A stretch of 64,000 nucleotides of DNA from Lutibaculum baratangense AMV1 (GCF_000496075.1 NZ_AWXZ01000039.1:558001-622000), one strand, 5' to 3'. Positions 1-10,530 are shown, numbered from the stretch's first letter. The notes: generated by a model not told the origin, from the sequence alone. Translations and numbers: made by a program.

Positions 1-1397
1 TCTTCAACGAAAAGGTGCTCTGCGGCCTCGGCCGGCACGTCGCCTCGAAAGGCATTCTCGACGAGGACGCGATCGACAAGGCGCTCACGGCGCTCCGCCG
101 GTTCAAGGCTCTCGCGAACTGCCTCGAGGTCCAGTCGCTGCACGTGATCGCCACGGCCGCGGCGCGGGAGGCGTCGAACGGGCCGGCCTTCGTCGAAGCC
201 TGCGAGAGGATCTGCGGCACCGAAGTCCGCGTTCTCACGGGACCGGAAGAGGCGGAGCTCTCCGCCTTCGGCGTCCTCGCCGGGATGCATCGCCCCGCGG
301 GGCTGGTCGGGGACATGGGCGGCGGCAGCCTCGAGATCGTCGACATCGACGCCCAGCACATCGGCGAAGGCGCCACGATGCCGCTTGGTGGCCTGCGCCT
401 CATGGACGTCGCCGGTCGCTCGCTGAAGAAGGCTGAGAAGTTCGTCAGCGACACGTTCGATGCGATGCCGGATCTCGCGGCGGGCCGTGACCGGGACTTC
501 TACGCGATCGGGGGCACGTTCCGGGCCCTTGCGCGTCTCCACATGGCGCAGAGCGGCTACACGCTGCACGTCATGCACGGCTACACGATCCCCGCCCAGG
601 CGGCGATCGAGTTCTGCGGCCTCGTGAAGTCGGAGAAGCCGGGAACGCTCGGCGGCATCAGCGCGGTGAGCGAAGCCAGGCAGGGCCTCCTGCCATACGG
701 GGCGATCGTGCTCGAGCAGCTCCTGCGCCGGGCGGAGCCGAACCGTGTGGTCATCTCGGCCTACGGCGTGCGCGAGGGGCTGCTCTACACGCTGCTGCCG
801 GAGTTCGAGCGGCAGCAGGATCCGCTTCTCGTGGCCTGCGCCCAGCTCGGCTACCTGCGCTCGCGGTCGCCGGACGCCGGCGAGGAGCTCTTCGAGTGGA
901 CGTCGATGCTGTTCGAACAGGCGGGTCTCGACGAGACGCCCGAGGAGCGCAGGCTGCGCCACGCGGCCTGCCTCGTCGTCGATATCGGCTGGCGCGCCCA
1001 TCCCGACTACCGTGGCGAGCAGTCGCTGAACATCCTCGCGAACGCCTCGCTGAGCGGCATAGACCACCCGGGGCGGGCGTTCCTCTCGCTGGCCATCTAC
1101 TACCGCTACGCGGGGCTGGTCTCAGACGAGATGAGCCCCCAGATCCGCGAGCTCGCGAGCCCACGCCTCCTCCACCGGGCGCGCGTGCTCGGCGGGGCCA
1201 TGCGCGTGGCACTGCTTCTGTGTGGTGGCATGTCAGGGATCCTCTCCCACACGCCGATCCGCCTCGAGAACGAGGTCCTGACGCTCTCCCTCGACGGGGA
1301 GGCAGCGGCGCTGGCCGGCAGCCGCGTCGAGACGCGGCTCAAGAACCTCGCCAAGCTCCTGTCCTGCCGGTGGGCGATCGAGGCGCCGCCGGAATAG
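1..1397 (+). CDS. ppx: Exopolyphosphatase / Ppx-GppA family phosphatase (5' end outside window)
   Basis: Ppx/GppA enzymes hydrolyse inorganic polyphosphate or pppGpp and link phosphate storage to the stringent response. The reading frame is already open at base 3 and the first residues (FNEKVLCGLGRHV) match the interior of the family, so the true start lies upstream; the GTG at 15 is not the natural start. About 464 residues are visible. The actin-like ATPase-fold motif GDMGGGSLEIVDI (around residue 105 of the visible part) and the preceding LTGPEEAELSAFG segment are family hallmarks, and a helical C-terminal half follows. It converges on rnd, 23 bases away. Ppx and GppA cannot be separated on sequence inspection alone. 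Confidence 0.88.
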   Translation, partial: FNEKVLCGLGRHVASKGILDEDAIDKALTALRRFKALANCLEVQSLHVIATAAAREASNGPAFVEACERICGTEVRVLTGPEEAELSAFGVLAGMHRPAGLVGDMGGGSLEIVDIDAQHIGEGATMPLGGLRLMDVAGRSLKKAEKFVSDTFDAMPDLAAGRDRDFYAIGGTFRALARLHMAQSGYTLHVMHGYTIPAQAAIEFCGLVKSEKPGTLGGISAVSEARQGLLPYGAIVLEQLLRRAEPNRVVISAYGVREGLLYTLLPEFERQQDPLLVACAQLGYLRSRSPDAGEELFEWTSMLFEQAGLDETPEERRLRHAACLVVDIGWRAHPDYRGEQSLNILANASLSGIDHPGRAFLSLAIYYRYAGLVSDEMSPQIRELASPRLLHRARVLGGAMRVALLLCGGMSGILSHTPIRLENEVLTLSLDGEAAALAGSRVETRLKNLAKLLSCRWAIEAPPE

Positions 1398-1420
1398 GGG
1401 GGGCGGGGTGTCGGACTTCC

Positions 1421-2617
1421 TCAGCCCGAGCGGCTTCGGGAGCGCCGCTTCTCGTTGCGGGCGGGAGGCTCGCGATCCTCCACGCGCAGCGACTCGCCCT
1501 GCACGGCTAGCGCGAGGCGCCCGTGCTTCAGCGCCAGCGCCTTCTCGCCGAACAGCTCGCGCCGCCAGCCGGAGAGGGCCGGCACGTCGGCCTCGTCGTC
1601 GGCGGCCAGCGCCTCGACCTCTTCGGAGTTGGCGATGAGCCGCGATGCGACGCGGTTGCGGTCGGCCACGTGCTTCAGGAGAACCTTCAGGAGATCCGCC
1701 ACGGGCCCCGCCGCGCGGCGCGCGCCGTCGCTGCGGGGCACCCGCGGCAGCTCCTCGGCGGGCCGCGCTTTCACGCGCTTGACGATCGCCACGATCTCCC
1801 GGCCGCTCGCCGAGCGCTCGTATCCGTTCGGCACGCCGCGCAGACGGCCGAGCGCCTGCTCGCTGTCGGGTGCGTGGGCGGCAACCTCGTAGAGCGCGTC
1901 GTCCTTCAGGACTCGCGACCGCGGCACGTCGCGCGTCTGCGCCTCGCGCTCGCGCCACTCCGCAAGCTCCATGAGAATGGCGAGATCCCGCGGCTTCTTC
2001 ACCTTCATCTTCAGACGCTTCCACGCGTCTTCCGGCTCGGTGCGGTAGGTCGCGGGGGAGGTGAGGATCGCCATCTCCTCCGCGATCCACTCGCTGCGCC
2101 CCAGCTTCTCGACCTTCTCCGCCAGCGCTTCGTAGACGGGCCTCAGGAACGTCACGTCGGCGGCCGCGTAGGCGAGCTGCGCCTCGCTCAGCGGCCGGCG
2201 GCTCCAGTCGGTGAAGCGGTGTGACTTGTCGATCGCGCCGTCGGCGATCTGCCGCACCAGCGCCTCGTATCCGATCGACTCGCCGTATCCGCACACGGAG
2301 GCCGCCACCTGGGTGTCGAAGAGCGGATGAGGGATGAGGCCCGCCATGTGGTGGACGATCTCGACGTCCTGGCGCGCGGCGTGGAAGACCTTCACGATCG
2401 TCTCGTCGGCCATCAGGTCGAAGAAGGGCTGAAGATCGATGTCGGCCATCGCGTCGACGAGGATGGCGTCGCCCTCGGGGCCCGCCATCTGGACGAGGCA
2501 GAGCTTCGGCCAGTAGGTCGACTCGCGCATGAACTCGGTGTCGACGGTTATGTAGGGCTGCCCTTTCAGGCCGGCGCAGGCGTTCTTCAGGTCGTCGGTC
2601 GTCGTGATCGTGTGCAT
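1421..2617 (-). CDS. rnd: Ribonuclease D
   Basis: A 3'-5' exoribonuclease that trims tRNA precursors and other stable RNA ends. The 398-residue protein begins MHTITTTDDL. The DEDD-type exonuclease motifs are visible: DTEFMRE near residue 20, a central HAARQDVEIV, and YAAADVTFL. A C-terminal HRDC-like helical region follows and the tail is basic (RRSRSRSG). The frame stays open upstream, but the ATG at 2617 fits the family's N-terminus and has GAAGG just before it. It diverges from aspS across about 295 bases. Confidence 0.93.
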   Translation of the reverse strand: MHTITTTDDLKNACAGLKGQPYITVDTEFMRESTYWPKLCLVQMAGPEGDAILVDAMADIDLQPFFDLMADETIVKVFHAARQDVEIVHHMAGLIPHPLFDTQVAASVCGYGESIGYEALVRQIADGAIDKSHRFTDWSRRPLSEAQLAYAAADVTFLRPVYEALAEKVEKLGRSEWIAEEMAILTSPATYRTEPEDAWKRLKMKVKKPRDLAILMELAEWREREAQTRDVPRSRVLKDDALYEVAAHAPDSEQALGRLRGVPNGYERSASGREIVAIVKRVKARPAEELPRVPRSDGARRAAGPVADLLKVLLKHVADRNRVASRLIANSEEVEALAADDEADVPALSGWRRELFGEKALALKHGRLALAVQGESLRVEDREPPARNEKRRSRSRSG

Positions 2618-2912
2618 GGGCCTTCGTATATCCCGGGGCAGGACGATTCTCACGAGGCGCCGCCAAGGCGGCGACGCACCCGCGCAAACCCGCTTCCGAA
2701 GGGGCCCGGAACGTCGGAGACGCGTCATCGGGAGGCCGGCTGGCCGGGAAGGGCGGGCGTGTCGGAGAACCGTCACGTTCGCGCCTACTATAGCAGACGC
2801 TTCGGCATGGCCGACATACCGTGTCGCCGCCCGCCGCGCTATTGACATCCCCGGGAGCCTATGCGCCTTTCGCCCCCGTTTTCGTGGTGAATCCAACAGT
2901 TAGGGACTGACG

Positions 2913-4700
2913 ATGCATCCGTATCGGACGCACACCTGCGGCGAGCTCCGCGAGGCCCGGGTCGGGGAGACCGTGCGGCTCTCGGGGTGGGTGCATCGCG
3001 TGCGCGACCACGGCGGCCTGCTCTTTATCGACCTCAGGGACCACTACGGCATCACGCAGTGCGTGGCGGACCCCGATTCGCCCGCCTTCGCGGATGTCGA
3101 GAAGGTGCGCGCGGAGTGGGTCGTGCGGATCGACGGCCGCGTCCGCAGCCGCCCGGCCGAGACGTACAACGAGAACCTCTCCACCGGCGCGATCGAGGTG
3201 TTCATCGACGGGCTCGAGGTGCTGAGCGCGGCGGCCGAGCTGCCGATGCCGGTGTTCGGCGACGCGCAGTATCCGGAGGAGACACGGCTGCGCTACCGCT
3301 TCCTCGACTTGCGCCGCGAGAAGCTGCACCAGAACATCGTCAAGCGATCGAAGATCATCGCCTCGATCCGCCAGCGGATGGTGGATCAGGGCTTCCTCGA
3401 GTTCCAGACACCGATCCTCACGGCGTCGAGCCCGGAAGGCGCGCGCGACTTCCTCGTGCCGAGCCGGCTGCACCCCGGCCAGTTCTATGCGCTGCCGCAG
3501 GCGCCGCAGCAGTTCAAGCAGCTGACGATGGTGGCGGGCTTCGACCGCTACTTCCAGATCGCCCCCTGCTTCCGCGATGAGGATGCCCGCGCCGACCGCT
3601 CGCCGGGCGAATTTTACCAGCTCGACATCGAGATGAGCTTCGTCACCCAGGACGACGTGTTCTCGGTTGTCGAGCCGGTGCTGCGGGGCCTCTTCGAGGA
3701 GTTCGGCGAGGGCAAGCACGTGACGCCCGAGTTCCCGCGCATCCCCTACGCGACGGCCATGCGGAAGTACGGCACCGACAAGCCGGACCTCCGTAACCCG
3801 ATCGAGATGGAGGAGGTGAGCGAGGCCTTCCGCGGCTCCGGTTTCAAGGTCTTCGCGAACATCCTGGAGAAGGACGCCGACGCCGAGGTCTGGGCGATCC
3901 CGGCCAAGGGCGGCGGCAGCCGTGCCTTCTGCGACCGGATGAACTCCTGGGCGCAGGGCGAGGGGCAGCCGGGGCTCGGCTATATCTTCTTCCGCGACGG
4001 CGAGGGCGCGGGCCCGGTGGCGAAGAACATCGGGCCGGAGCGCACCGAGCAGGTGCGGACGCAGCTCGGCCTCGCCGACGGCGACGCGGTGTTCTTCGTG
4101 GCGGGCAAGCCGAAGAGCTTCGTCAACTTCGCCGGCGCCGCGCGCCGCAGGGTCGGCGAGGAGCTCGGCCTGATCGCGAAGGACCTCTTCGAGTTCTGCT
4201 GGATCGTGGACTTCCCGATGTTCGAGTGGAACGAGGACGAGAAGAAGGTCGACTTCTCGCACAACCCCTTCTCGATGCCGCAGGGCGGCCTCGAGGCGCT
4301 CCAGACGATGGACCCGCTCGAGATCAAGGCCTTCCAGTACGACATCGTCTGCAACGGCATCGAGCTGTCGTCGGGCGCGATCCGGAACCACCTGCCGGAG
4401 ATCATGCGCAAGGCCTTCGAGATCGCGGGCTACGACCAGAGCGTGCTCGAGGAGAAGTTCGGGGGCATGCTGCGGGCCCTGCAATACGGCGCCCCGCCGC
4501 ATGGCGGCATCGCCCCGGGCGTCGACCGGATCGTGATGCTGCTCTGCGGCGAAGAGAACCTCCGCGAGGTCGTGATGTATCCGATGAACCAGCAGGCGCA
4601 GGACCTCATGATGGGCGCGCCCTCCGAGGTCTCGGCGAAGCAGCTTCGCGAGCTTCACATTCGCCTCGCGTTACCCCAGACCCGGCAGCAGGCGAGCTGA
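2913..4700 (+). CDS. aspS: Aspartyl-tRNA synthetase
   Basis: Class II synthetase charging tRNA-Asp, and in bacteria lacking AsnRS often tRNA-Asn too. The protein has 595 residues, normal for the bacterial type. Order: OB-fold anticodon-binding domain ([20 protein letters not shown]), catalytic core with motif 2 ([19 protein letters not shown]), the GAD insertion, and motif 3 ([14 protein letters not shown]). AGGGA at 2902-2906 precedes the ATG. A perfect -35-like TTGACA lies at 2842-2847, but I see no good -10 at the usual spacing. No asparaginyl-tRNA synthetase is in the window, so discrimination between tRNAs is undecided. maeB follows after about 50 bases. Confidence 0.97.
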   Translation: MHPYRTHTCGELREARVGETVRLSGWVHRVRDHGGLLFIDLRDHYGITQCVADPDSPAFADVEKVRAEWVVRIDGRVRSRPAETYNENLSTGAIEVFIDGLEVLSAAAELPMPVFGDAQYPEETRLRYRFLDLRREKLHQNIVKRSKIIASIRQRMVDQGFLEFQTPILTASSPEGARDFLVPSRLHPGQFYALPQAPQQFKQLTMVAGFDRYFQIAPCFRDEDARADRSPGEFYQLDIEMSFVTQDDVFSVVEPVLRGLFEEFGEGKHVTPEFPRIPYATAMRKYGTDKPDLRNPIEMEEVSEAFRGSGFKVFANILEKDADAEVWAIPAKGGGSRAFCDRMNSWAQGEGQPGLGYIFFRDGEGAGPVAKNIGPERTEQVRTQLGLADGDAVFFVAGKPKSFVNFAGAARRRVGEELGLIAKDLFEFCWIVDFPMFEWNEDEKKVDFSHNPFSMPQGGLEALQTMDPLEIKAFQYDIVCNGIELSSGAIRNHLPEIMRKAFEIAGYDQSVLEEKFGGMLRALQYGAPPHGGIAPGVDRIVMLLCGEENLREVVMYPMNQQAQDLMMGAPSEVSAKQLRELHIRLALPQTRQQAS

Positions 4701-4749
4701 CGGCCGGTCATCGTTCGGATTAGGTTTTGACGGCGGAGAAGTGCAGGGG

Positions 4750-7035
4750 ATGGCGACGAATTTCTCGGACGATCTGAAGTCGGGCGCGCTCTTCTATCAT
4801 CGCTATCCCAAGCCCGGTAAGCTCGAGATCCGCGCCACGAAGCCGCTCGGCAATCAGCGCGACCTCGCGCTCGCCTACTCGCCGGGCGTGGCGGCGGCCT
4901 GCGAGGCGATCGCCGAGGATCCCCTCGAGGCGGCCAATCTCACGGCGCGCTCGAACCTCGTCGGCGTGATCTCGAACGGCACCGCGGTGCTCGGCCTCGG
5001 CGCGATCGGGCCGCTCGCCTCGAAGCCGGTGATGGAAGGCAAGGCCGTCCTCTTCAAGAAGTTCGCCGGCATCGACGTGTTCGACATCGAGATCGACGCG
5101 ACCGAGCCCGGGCGCATCATCGATGTCGTGGCGGCGCTCGAGCCGACCTTCGGGGGCATCAACCTCGAGGACATCAAGTCGCCGGAGTGCTTCGAGATCG
5201 AGGCGGCGCTGGCCGAGCGCCTGAACATCCCCGTCTTCCACGACGACCAGCACGGCACGGCGATCATCGTCGCGGCGGCCGTGGTCAACGCGCTGCGCCT
5301 CGCCGGCAAGCGTTTCGAGGACGTGAAGATCGTCACCTCCGGCGCGGGCGCCGCCGCCATCGCCTGCCTCAACCTCCTGGTGACGCTCGGGGCGAAGCGC
5401 GAGAACATCTGGGTCACCGACATACACGGCGTCGCCTATGCCGGCCGCGAGGCGGACATGGACCGCTGGAAGTCGGTCTACGCGCAGGACACGGAGTTGC
5501 GGACGCTCGCGGAGGTCATTCCCGGCGCCGACATCTTCCTCGGCCTCTCGGTCGGCGGGATCCTGAAGCCCGAGATGGTCGAGATGATGGCGCCGAACCC
5601 GCTGATCATGGCGCTCGCCAATCCGACGCCGGAAATCATGCCGGAAGTCGCGCTGGCGGTGAGGCCCGACGCCATGATGTGCACGGGCCGCTCGGACATG
5701 CCGAACCAGGTCAACAACGTCCTGTGCTTCCCGTATCTCTTCCGCGGCGCGCTGGACGTGGGCGCCACCGCGATCAACGAGCCGATGAAGGCCGCGGCGG
5801 TGCGCGCGATCGCCGACCTCGCCCAGGAGGCGCCGTCGGACGTCGTCGCGAAGGCCTATGGCGGCGAGAGCCGGATGTTCGGGCGCGACTACCTCATCCC
5901 CGCGCCGTTCGACCCGCGCCTCATCCTGCGCATCGCGCCGGCCGTCGCGCGCGCGGCCATCGAGAGCGGCGTCGCGTCGCGGCCGATCGACGACTTCCAG
6001 GCCTACGAGGACCGGCTGAACCGCTTCGTGTTCCGCTCCGGCTTCGTCATGAAGGAGATCTTCTCGACCGCGAAGGCCGCGCCGAAGCGCATCATCTTCG
6101 CGGAGGGCGAGGACGAGCGGATCCTCCGCGCCGTGCAGGTGGTGTCCGAGGAGAAGCTCGCCCAGCCGATCCTGGTCGGCCGCCCCAGCGTGATCGAGAC
6201 GCGGCTGAAGCGCTACGGCCTGACCATACGTCCCGGGATCGACTTCGAAATCGTCAATCCCGAGGACGATCCGCGCTACCGGGACTACGTCGAGACGTTC
6301 CTCGACCGCACCTGCCGGAAGGGCGTGACGCCGGACCTCGCGCGGACTCTCGTCCGGACGAGCACCACGGTGATCGCGGCGATCTCCGTCTATCGCGGCG
6401 AGGCGGACGCGATGATCTGCGGCGTCGAGGGTCGTTTCGACAGCCACCTGCGCTGGGTCCGCAACATCATCGGCCTGCGCGAGGGCATCAGGGATTTCTC
6501 GGCCCTGAGCCTGCTGATCCTGCCGCGCGGGGCCTATTTCCTCGCCGACACCTTCGTGACGCACGACCCGGGCTCGGCGGATCTCGCGGACATGGCGCGG
6601 TCGGCAGCCGAGCATGTGCGGCGGTTCGGCCTGACGCCGAAGATCGCGCTCCTCTCGCATTCGAGCTTCGGGAGCTCCGACAGCGAGAGCGCGCAGAAGA
6701 TGCGCTCGGCCGTCCAGATCCTCCGCCGCATGGCGCCCGAGCTCGAGGTCGAGGGCGAGATGCACGGCGATGCCGCGCTCGACGAGGTTCTGCGAAACCG
6801 CATCTTCCCGCGCTCGCGCCTGACGGGGGAGGCGAACGTCCTGATCCTGCCGAATCTCGATGCCGCCAACATCGCCTACGAGCTCCTGAAGTCGCTCGCC
6901 GACGCCCTGCCGGTCGGGCCGATCCTCATCGGGGCGAACAAGCCCGCTCACATCCTCACCCCGTCCGTGACGGCCCGCGGCATCGTCAACATGACGGCCG
7001 TCGCCGTGGCGGAAGCGCAGGGGCATGTCTCCTGA
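4750..7035 (+). CDS. maeB: NADP-dependent malic enzyme with phosphotransacetylase-like C-terminal domain
   Basis: Decarboxylates malate to pyruvate, giving NADPH and linking the TCA cycle to gluconeogenic precursors. At 761 residues it is close to E. coli MaeB. Order: N-terminal malic domain ([24 protein letters not shown]), NAD(P)-binding domain ([13 protein letters not shown]), and from about residue 430 a phosphotransacetylase-like domain, usually non-catalytic and regulatory in this family ([25 protein letters not shown]). A GTG at 4741 is also in frame, but GGAG at 4735-4738 is spaced far better for the ATG at 4750. The last 11 bases overlap the glycosyltransferase gene. Confidence 0.94.
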   Translation: MATNFSDDLKSGALFYHRYPKPGKLEIRATKPLGNQRDLALAYSPGVAAACEAIAEDPLEAANLTARSNLVGVISNGTAVLGLGAIGPLASKPVMEGKAVLFKKFAGIDVFDIEIDATEPGRIIDVVAALEPTFGGINLEDIKSPECFEIEAALAERLNIPVFHDDQHGTAIIVAAAVVNALRLAGKRFEDVKIVTSGAGAAAIACLNLLVTLGAKRENIWVTDIHGVAYAGREADMDRWKSVYAQDTELRTLAEVIPGADIFLGLSVGGILKPEMVEMMAPNPLIMALANPTPEIMPEVALAVRPDAMMCTGRSDMPNQVNNVLCFPYLFRGALDVGATAINEPMKAAAVRAIADLAQEAPSDVVAKAYGGESRMFGRDYLIPAPFDPRLILRIAPAVARAAIESGVASRPIDDFQAYEDRLNRFVFRSGFVMKEIFSTAKAAPKRIIFAEGEDERILRAVQVVSEEKLAQPILVGRPSVIETRLKRYGLTIRPGIDFEIVNPEDDPRYRDYVETFLDRTCRKGVTPDLARTLVRTSTTVIAAISVYRGEADAMICGVEGRFDSHLRWVRNIIGLREGIRDFSALSLLILPRGAYFLADTFVTHDPGSADLADMARSAAEHVRRFGLTPKIALLSHSSFGSSDSESAQKMRSAVQILRRMAPELEVEGEMHGDAALDEVLRNRIFPRSRLTGEANVLILPNLDAANIAYELLKSLADALPVGPILIGANKPAHILTPSVTARGIVNMTAVAVAEAQGHVS

Positions 7036-7861
7036 GAGCGAGGCTGGCGCCTTGGACGCGGGACCGATGGGCCCGCGTCTGCCGGTTTCCTGTTTCATCA
7101 TCGCGAAGAACGAGCGCGACCGCATCGGCGCGGTGATCGCGGCGGTCCGTGATCTCGTCGACGAGGTGCTCGTCGTGGATTCGGGCTCGACGGACGGGAC
7201 GCAGGATCTCGCTTCCTCTCTCGGCGCCCGTGTCGTGCACAACGACTGGCACGGCTACGGCCCCCAGAAGCGCTTCGCCGAGGAGGCGTGCCGCAACGAC
7301 TGGCTCCTGAACCTCGACGCCGACGAGGTGCCGGACGAGACGCTGCTACGCTCGATCGCCGCTCTCTTCGCGGCCGGAGGGCCCGACGCGAAGTTCCATG
7401 CGTTCAAGATAGCGCTCGTCTATCCCGGCGAAGACCGGCCCCGGCGGTTCGCGGACGGGCCGAGCCCTGTAAGGCTCTATGACCGGCGGGCGGGACGCTA
7501 CTCCGACAGCCCCGTGCACGACCGCGTCGTGCTGCCGAAGGGCGCGCGTGTCGGGCGCCTCCACGGCGAGGCGGCCCACTTCTCCTACCGCTCCTTCGGG
7601 GCGCTCGTGGAGAAGCTGAACGGCTACAGCGACCTCCAGGCGAGGACGCTGAAGCGCGGGGGGCGGACGCGTCTGCTGGTGCGACTTCCCTTCGAGATGC
7701 CGCTGGCCTTCGTGAAATACTACCTCGCCAGGCGGCACATACTCGGCGGTTGGCGTGGCTTCGTCTTCGCGAGCATCAACGCGTTCTACCGTTTCCTCCG
7801 ACTGGCGAAGATGCTGGAGACGAGTGATCGCGGTTCGGGAGGGCGAGAGGTTGGAGACTGA
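7025..7861 (+). CDS. Family 2 glycosyltransferase, WaaE/KdtX-like
   Basis: Probable cytoplasmic GT-A glycosyltransferase acting on lipopolysaccharide core or another envelope glycan. The 278-residue protein shows VSCFIIAKNERDRIG at the start of the fold, VVDSGSTDGTQD (nucleotide-sugar binding) and LNLDADEVPDE (DxD-type metal site), followed by a basic C-terminal part (RRHILGGWRGFVFA) like the WaaE group. It overlaps maeB by 11 bases; an internal ATG at 7067 would give a protein starting just before the conserved fold and is an alternative. The ceramidase-family gene begins 3 bases downstream, so the two are co-transcribed. The acceptor cannot be told from sequence. Confidence 0.82.
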   Translation: MSPESEAGALDAGPMGPRLPVSCFIIAKNERDRIGAVIAAVRDLVDEVLVVDSGSTDGTQDLASSLGARVVHNDWHGYGPQKRFAEEACRNDWLLNLDADEVPDETLLRSIAALFAAGGPDAKFHAFKIALVYPGEDRPRRFADGPSPVRLYDRRAGRYSDSPVHDRVVLPKGARVGRLHGEAAHFSYRSFGALVEKLNGYSDLQARTLKRGGRTRLLVRLPFEMPLAFVKYYLARRHILGGWRGFVFASINAFYRFLRLAKMLETSDRGSGGREVGD

Positions 7862-7864
7862 GCC

Positions 7865-8518
7865 ATGGACTGGTCCGCCTCGATCGACGCCTATTGCGAG
7901 CGCACGTCGGAGGCGTTCTGGGCCGAGCCGCTGAACGCCGTGTCGAACGTCGCGTTCCTGGTTGCAGCCGTCGCAGCGGCACGACTGGTCTCCAGGCGCG
8001 CACCGGGCGACGGGGCCGGCTGGTTCCTGTCCGTCCTGATCGGGGGGATCGGGATAGGGTCCTTCCTCTTTCATACCTACGCCACGCGCTGGGCCGCCCT
8101 CGCCGACGTCCTTCCGATCGCGGTGTTCATCCACGGCTACCTCTATTTCGCGATGCGGCGGTTCCTCTGGCTGCCGGTCTGGGCGTCGGTGGCCGTGGTG
8201 GTGGCGTTCTTCGCAGGGTCGACGGGCGTCGAGCGGCTCGTTCCGGACGGGGCGCTGAACGGCTCGTTCGGCTACATGCCGGCGCTGCTCGCGATGCTGG
8301 TCGTGGGTCTCCTGCTCCTCGGGCTCGGCAGGCCCGGAGGGACGGCGTTGCTGCAGGCGGCGGCGGTGTTTCTCGTGTCCCTCACGGCGCGCACCTTCGA
8401 CGAGGCGGTGTGCGGCCTCGTCCCGATCGGGATCCACTATGTCTGGCACATGCTGAACGCCGTCGTTCTCTACCTTCTCACGCGGGCGCTCATCGTGCAC
8501 GGTCGGCGCCATGCATGA
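7865..8518 (+). CDS. Ceramidase-family (alkaline ceramidase-like) membrane protein
   Basis: Integral membrane protein of 217 residues with about seven hydrophobic segments, resembling the alkaline ceramidase/PAQR-type hydrolases. Visible hallmarks are the early EPLNAVSNVAFLVA segment, FLFHTYATRWAALADVLPI with conserved His and Asp, and GIHYVWHMLNA near the C-terminus with the His pair expected for a metal site. The family cleaves the amide bond of ceramides; in bacteria the substrate is mostly unproven. It sits 3 bases after the glycosyltransferase gene and overlaps the next gene by 8 bases, so the three probably form one unit. The family call is confident, the substrate is inference. Confidence 0.82.
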   Translation: MDWSASIDAYCERTSEAFWAEPLNAVSNVAFLVAAVAAARLVSRRAPGDGAGWFLSVLIGGIGIGSFLFHTYATRWAALADVLPIAVFIHGYLYFAMRRFLWLPVWASVAVVVAFFAGSTGVERLVPDGALNGSFGYMPALLAMLVVGLLLLGLGRPGGTALLQAAAVFLVSLTARTFDEAVCGLVPIGIHYVWHMLNAVVLYLLTRALIVHGRRHA

Positions 8519-9083
8519 GATTCCGAAGACCTACCGTGTTCACGGGCACGCGATCGTCTCCACCGACGACAGGATCGCCGACGAGCAGGGGCATATGCCG
8601 AAGGCGCTGCGCGTGCCGGCCGACTGGCGCCGCTTCCGCAAGGCGCTGGACGAGGCCGTCGTCGTCGTCCTCGGGCGGCTTGGCCACGAACTCCACCCCG
8701 ACGCCTCCGGCCGCAGGCGGATCGTCGTGACGCGCGGCAAGACGCATCCGGCACCGACCGCCGACGTCATGTTCTGGAATCCCCTTGCGACGCCGCTGCA
8801 GGACGTTCTAGCCAGCTTCGTGCCGGGTGGGGGCCCGATCGCGGTGCCGGGCGGGCAGGGCGTCTTCGATCTCTTCCTGCAGATCGGCTATGACGAGTTC
8901 CACCTCGCGCGGGCCCACCGCGTGACGCTCGGCGAGGGCACGAGCGTCTTCTCGGGCGTCGACGACGGGGTGCCCGCCGAGAGGCTTCTGGCGGAGGCGG
9001 GCCTCGTTCCGGGCACGCCCGAGATCCTCGACGCGGAGCGGGACGTGACGGTGGCCGTCTGGCGTCCGCGCGCTGGCCGATGA
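8511..9083 (+). CDS. Dihydrofolate-reductase-like (RibD C-terminal-type) protein
   Basis: 190 residues. The segments HAIVSTDDRIADEQG, VVVLGRLGHELHPD and RRIVVTRG follow the strand pattern of the DHFR/RibD-C fold, and IAVPGGQGVFDLFL resembles the second NADPH-binding stretch (GG motif). It is therefore probably an NAD(P)H-dependent oxidoreductase; nothing shows that folate is the substrate. The ATG overlaps the ceramidase-family gene by 8 bases, which indicates translational coupling. It ends 7 bases before the convergent photolyase gene, and no terminator hairpin is obvious between them. Confidence 0.62.
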   Translation: MHEIPKTYRVHGHAIVSTDDRIADEQGHMPKALRVPADWRRFRKALDEAVVVVLGRLGHELHPDASGRRRIVVTRGKTHPAPTADVMFWNPLATPLQDVLASFVPGGGPIAVPGGQGVFDLFLQIGYDEFHLARAHRVTLGEGTSVFSGVDDGVPAERLLAEAGLVPGTPEILDAERDVTVAVWRPRAGR

Positions 9084-9090
9084 CGACCGG

Positions 9091-10530
9091 TCACGCGCGC
9101 GGCAGCTCCTGAAACAGCGCGAGCGCCCGCTGCCGCGCGACGGAGTGATCGACGACGGGCCGGGGATAGGTGTCGCCGAGCCGCACGCCTGCCTCCGCAA
9201 GGACATCTTCGGGGGCTTGCCAGGGCTTGTGGATCCACCTCTTCGGCAGTCTCGAGAGCTCCGGCACCCAGCGCCGGACATAGTCGCCCTCCGGATCGTG
9301 GCGCTCGCCCTGAAGGACGGGATTGAAGATGCGGAAATAGGGCGCGGCGTCGGCGCCGGAGCCGGCCACCCACTGCCAGCTCGCCGCGTTGTTCGCGGGG
9401 TCGGCATCGACCAGCGTGTCCCAGAACCACGCGGCGCCGACACGCCAGTCGATCATCAGGTCCTTCACGAGGAAGGAACCCACGATCAGTCTGACGCGGT
9501 TGTGCATCCAGCCCTGGTGCCAGAGCTGTCGCATGCCCGCGTCGACGATCGGATAGCCCGTGCGGCCCGTCCGCCAAGCCTCGAGCGCCTTCTCGTTGCG
9601 GTCCCACGGGAACGCATCGAAGCGCTCGTTGAAGTTCGCTTCGCCGAGATCCGGGCTGTGGTCGAGAAGGTGATAGGAGAAATCGCGCCAGGCGAGCTCG
9701 CTCAGGAACTTCTCCCCGTTCCTGCCGGTCGCGTGGCGATCGATCGCATGCCAGACCTGGACGGGCGATATCTCGCCGAAATGCAGATGCGGCGACAGGC
9801 CGGACGTGTCGTCCCGGTCCGGGCGGTCGCGGCCCTCCGCGTAATTTCCCAGGCGGCTCTCGACGAATCGCCTCAGCCGCTCTCGCCCGCCATGCTCCCC
9901 AGGTTCCCAGGCCTCGCGAAGTCCGCCGGCCCAGTCGGGCATCGTCGGGAGAAGGTGCCAGTCGGCGAGATCCTCGCCGCGCGGGGCGTCCGGAGCCGGC
10001 TCGAGCCGCCCTGGCGCCGGAAGCGGCGACCGCGGCGGAGCCTCCGCCGCCAACGCCTTCCAGAAGGGCGTGAAGACGCGGTAGGGCGTGCCGGATCTGG
10101 TGAGGAGGCGCTCGGGATCGTGGAGGAGATTCGCGGAGAAGAGCACGAGCTCGACGCCCTCGTCGCGCAGCGTCTCCGCGATGTCGCGATCGCGCCGGCC
10201 GGCCCGGCCGTAGCGACGGTTGCAGTAGACGCGTCCCGCCCTGCACGCCTTCGCGGTCTCCGGGAGGACGCGGGCCGGATCGCCGCGGCGCAGCACCAGC
10301 TCTACCCCGCGCTGCTCCAGGGCGCCGCCCAAGGCCGCGAGGCTGTGATGAAGCCACCACAGGCTCGCCGCACCCCGCGAGGGCTCTCCGCCGACCTCCT
10401 CCAGCACGAAGAGAACGAGGATGGGCCTCCCGGACCGCGCGGCTTCATGCAGTGCCGGGTTGTCGGCGAGGCGCAGATCGTCGCGCAGCCAGACGATCGC
10501 CGCTTCACCCTCTCTTCGTCCACCAGTCAT
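9091..10530 (-). CDS. phrB: Deoxyribodipyrimidine photolyase
   Basis: FAD enzyme that uses blue light to split cyclobutane pyrimidine dimers. The 479-residue protein has the N-terminal antenna domain (AIVWLRDDLRLADNPAL) and the C-terminal FAD domain with LSPHLHFGEISP, FLSELAWRDFSYHLL, YPIVDAGMRQLW, WMHNRVRLIVGSFL and DADPANNAASWQW. The stretch PYFRIFNPVLQ and the WVPEL ending are typical of class I CPD photolyases. The ATG at 10530 fits the N-terminus, about 12 residues ahead of the first strand. The gene is convergent with the DHFR-like gene and has no obvious operon partner. Confidence 0.95.
   Translation of the reverse strand: MTGGRREGEAAIVWLRDDLRLADNPALHEAARSGRPILVLFVLEEVGGEPSRGAASLWWLHHSLAALGGALEQRGVELVLRRGDPARVLPETAKACRAGRVYCNRRYGRAGRRDRDIAETLRDEGVELVLFSANLLHDPERLLTRSGTPYRVFTPFWKALAAEAPPRSPLPAPGRLEPAPDAPRGEDLADWHLLPTMPDWAGGLREAWEPGEHGGRERLRRFVESRLGNYAEGRDRPDRDDTSGLSPHLHFGEISPVQVWHAIDRHATGRNGEKFLSELAWRDFSYHLLDHSPDLGEANFNERFDAFPWDRNEKALEAWRTGRTGYPIVDAGMRQLWHQGWMHNRVRLIVGSFLVKDLMIDWRVGAAWFWDTLVDADPANNAASWQWVAGSGADAAPYFRIFNPVLQGERHDPEGDYVRRWVPELSRLPKRWIHKPWQAPEDVLAEAGVRLGDTYPRPVVDHSVARQRALALFQELPRA

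Noticed and set aside
2842-2870. Complete promoter for aspS
   Set aside because: TTGACA at 2842-2847 is perfect, but no acceptable -10 lies 16-18 bases further on, so no full promoter is claimed.
4720-7242. An 840-codon reverse frame opposite maeB
   Set aside because: Same reason: antisense to maeB, composition typical of a codon-position shadow, no motif.
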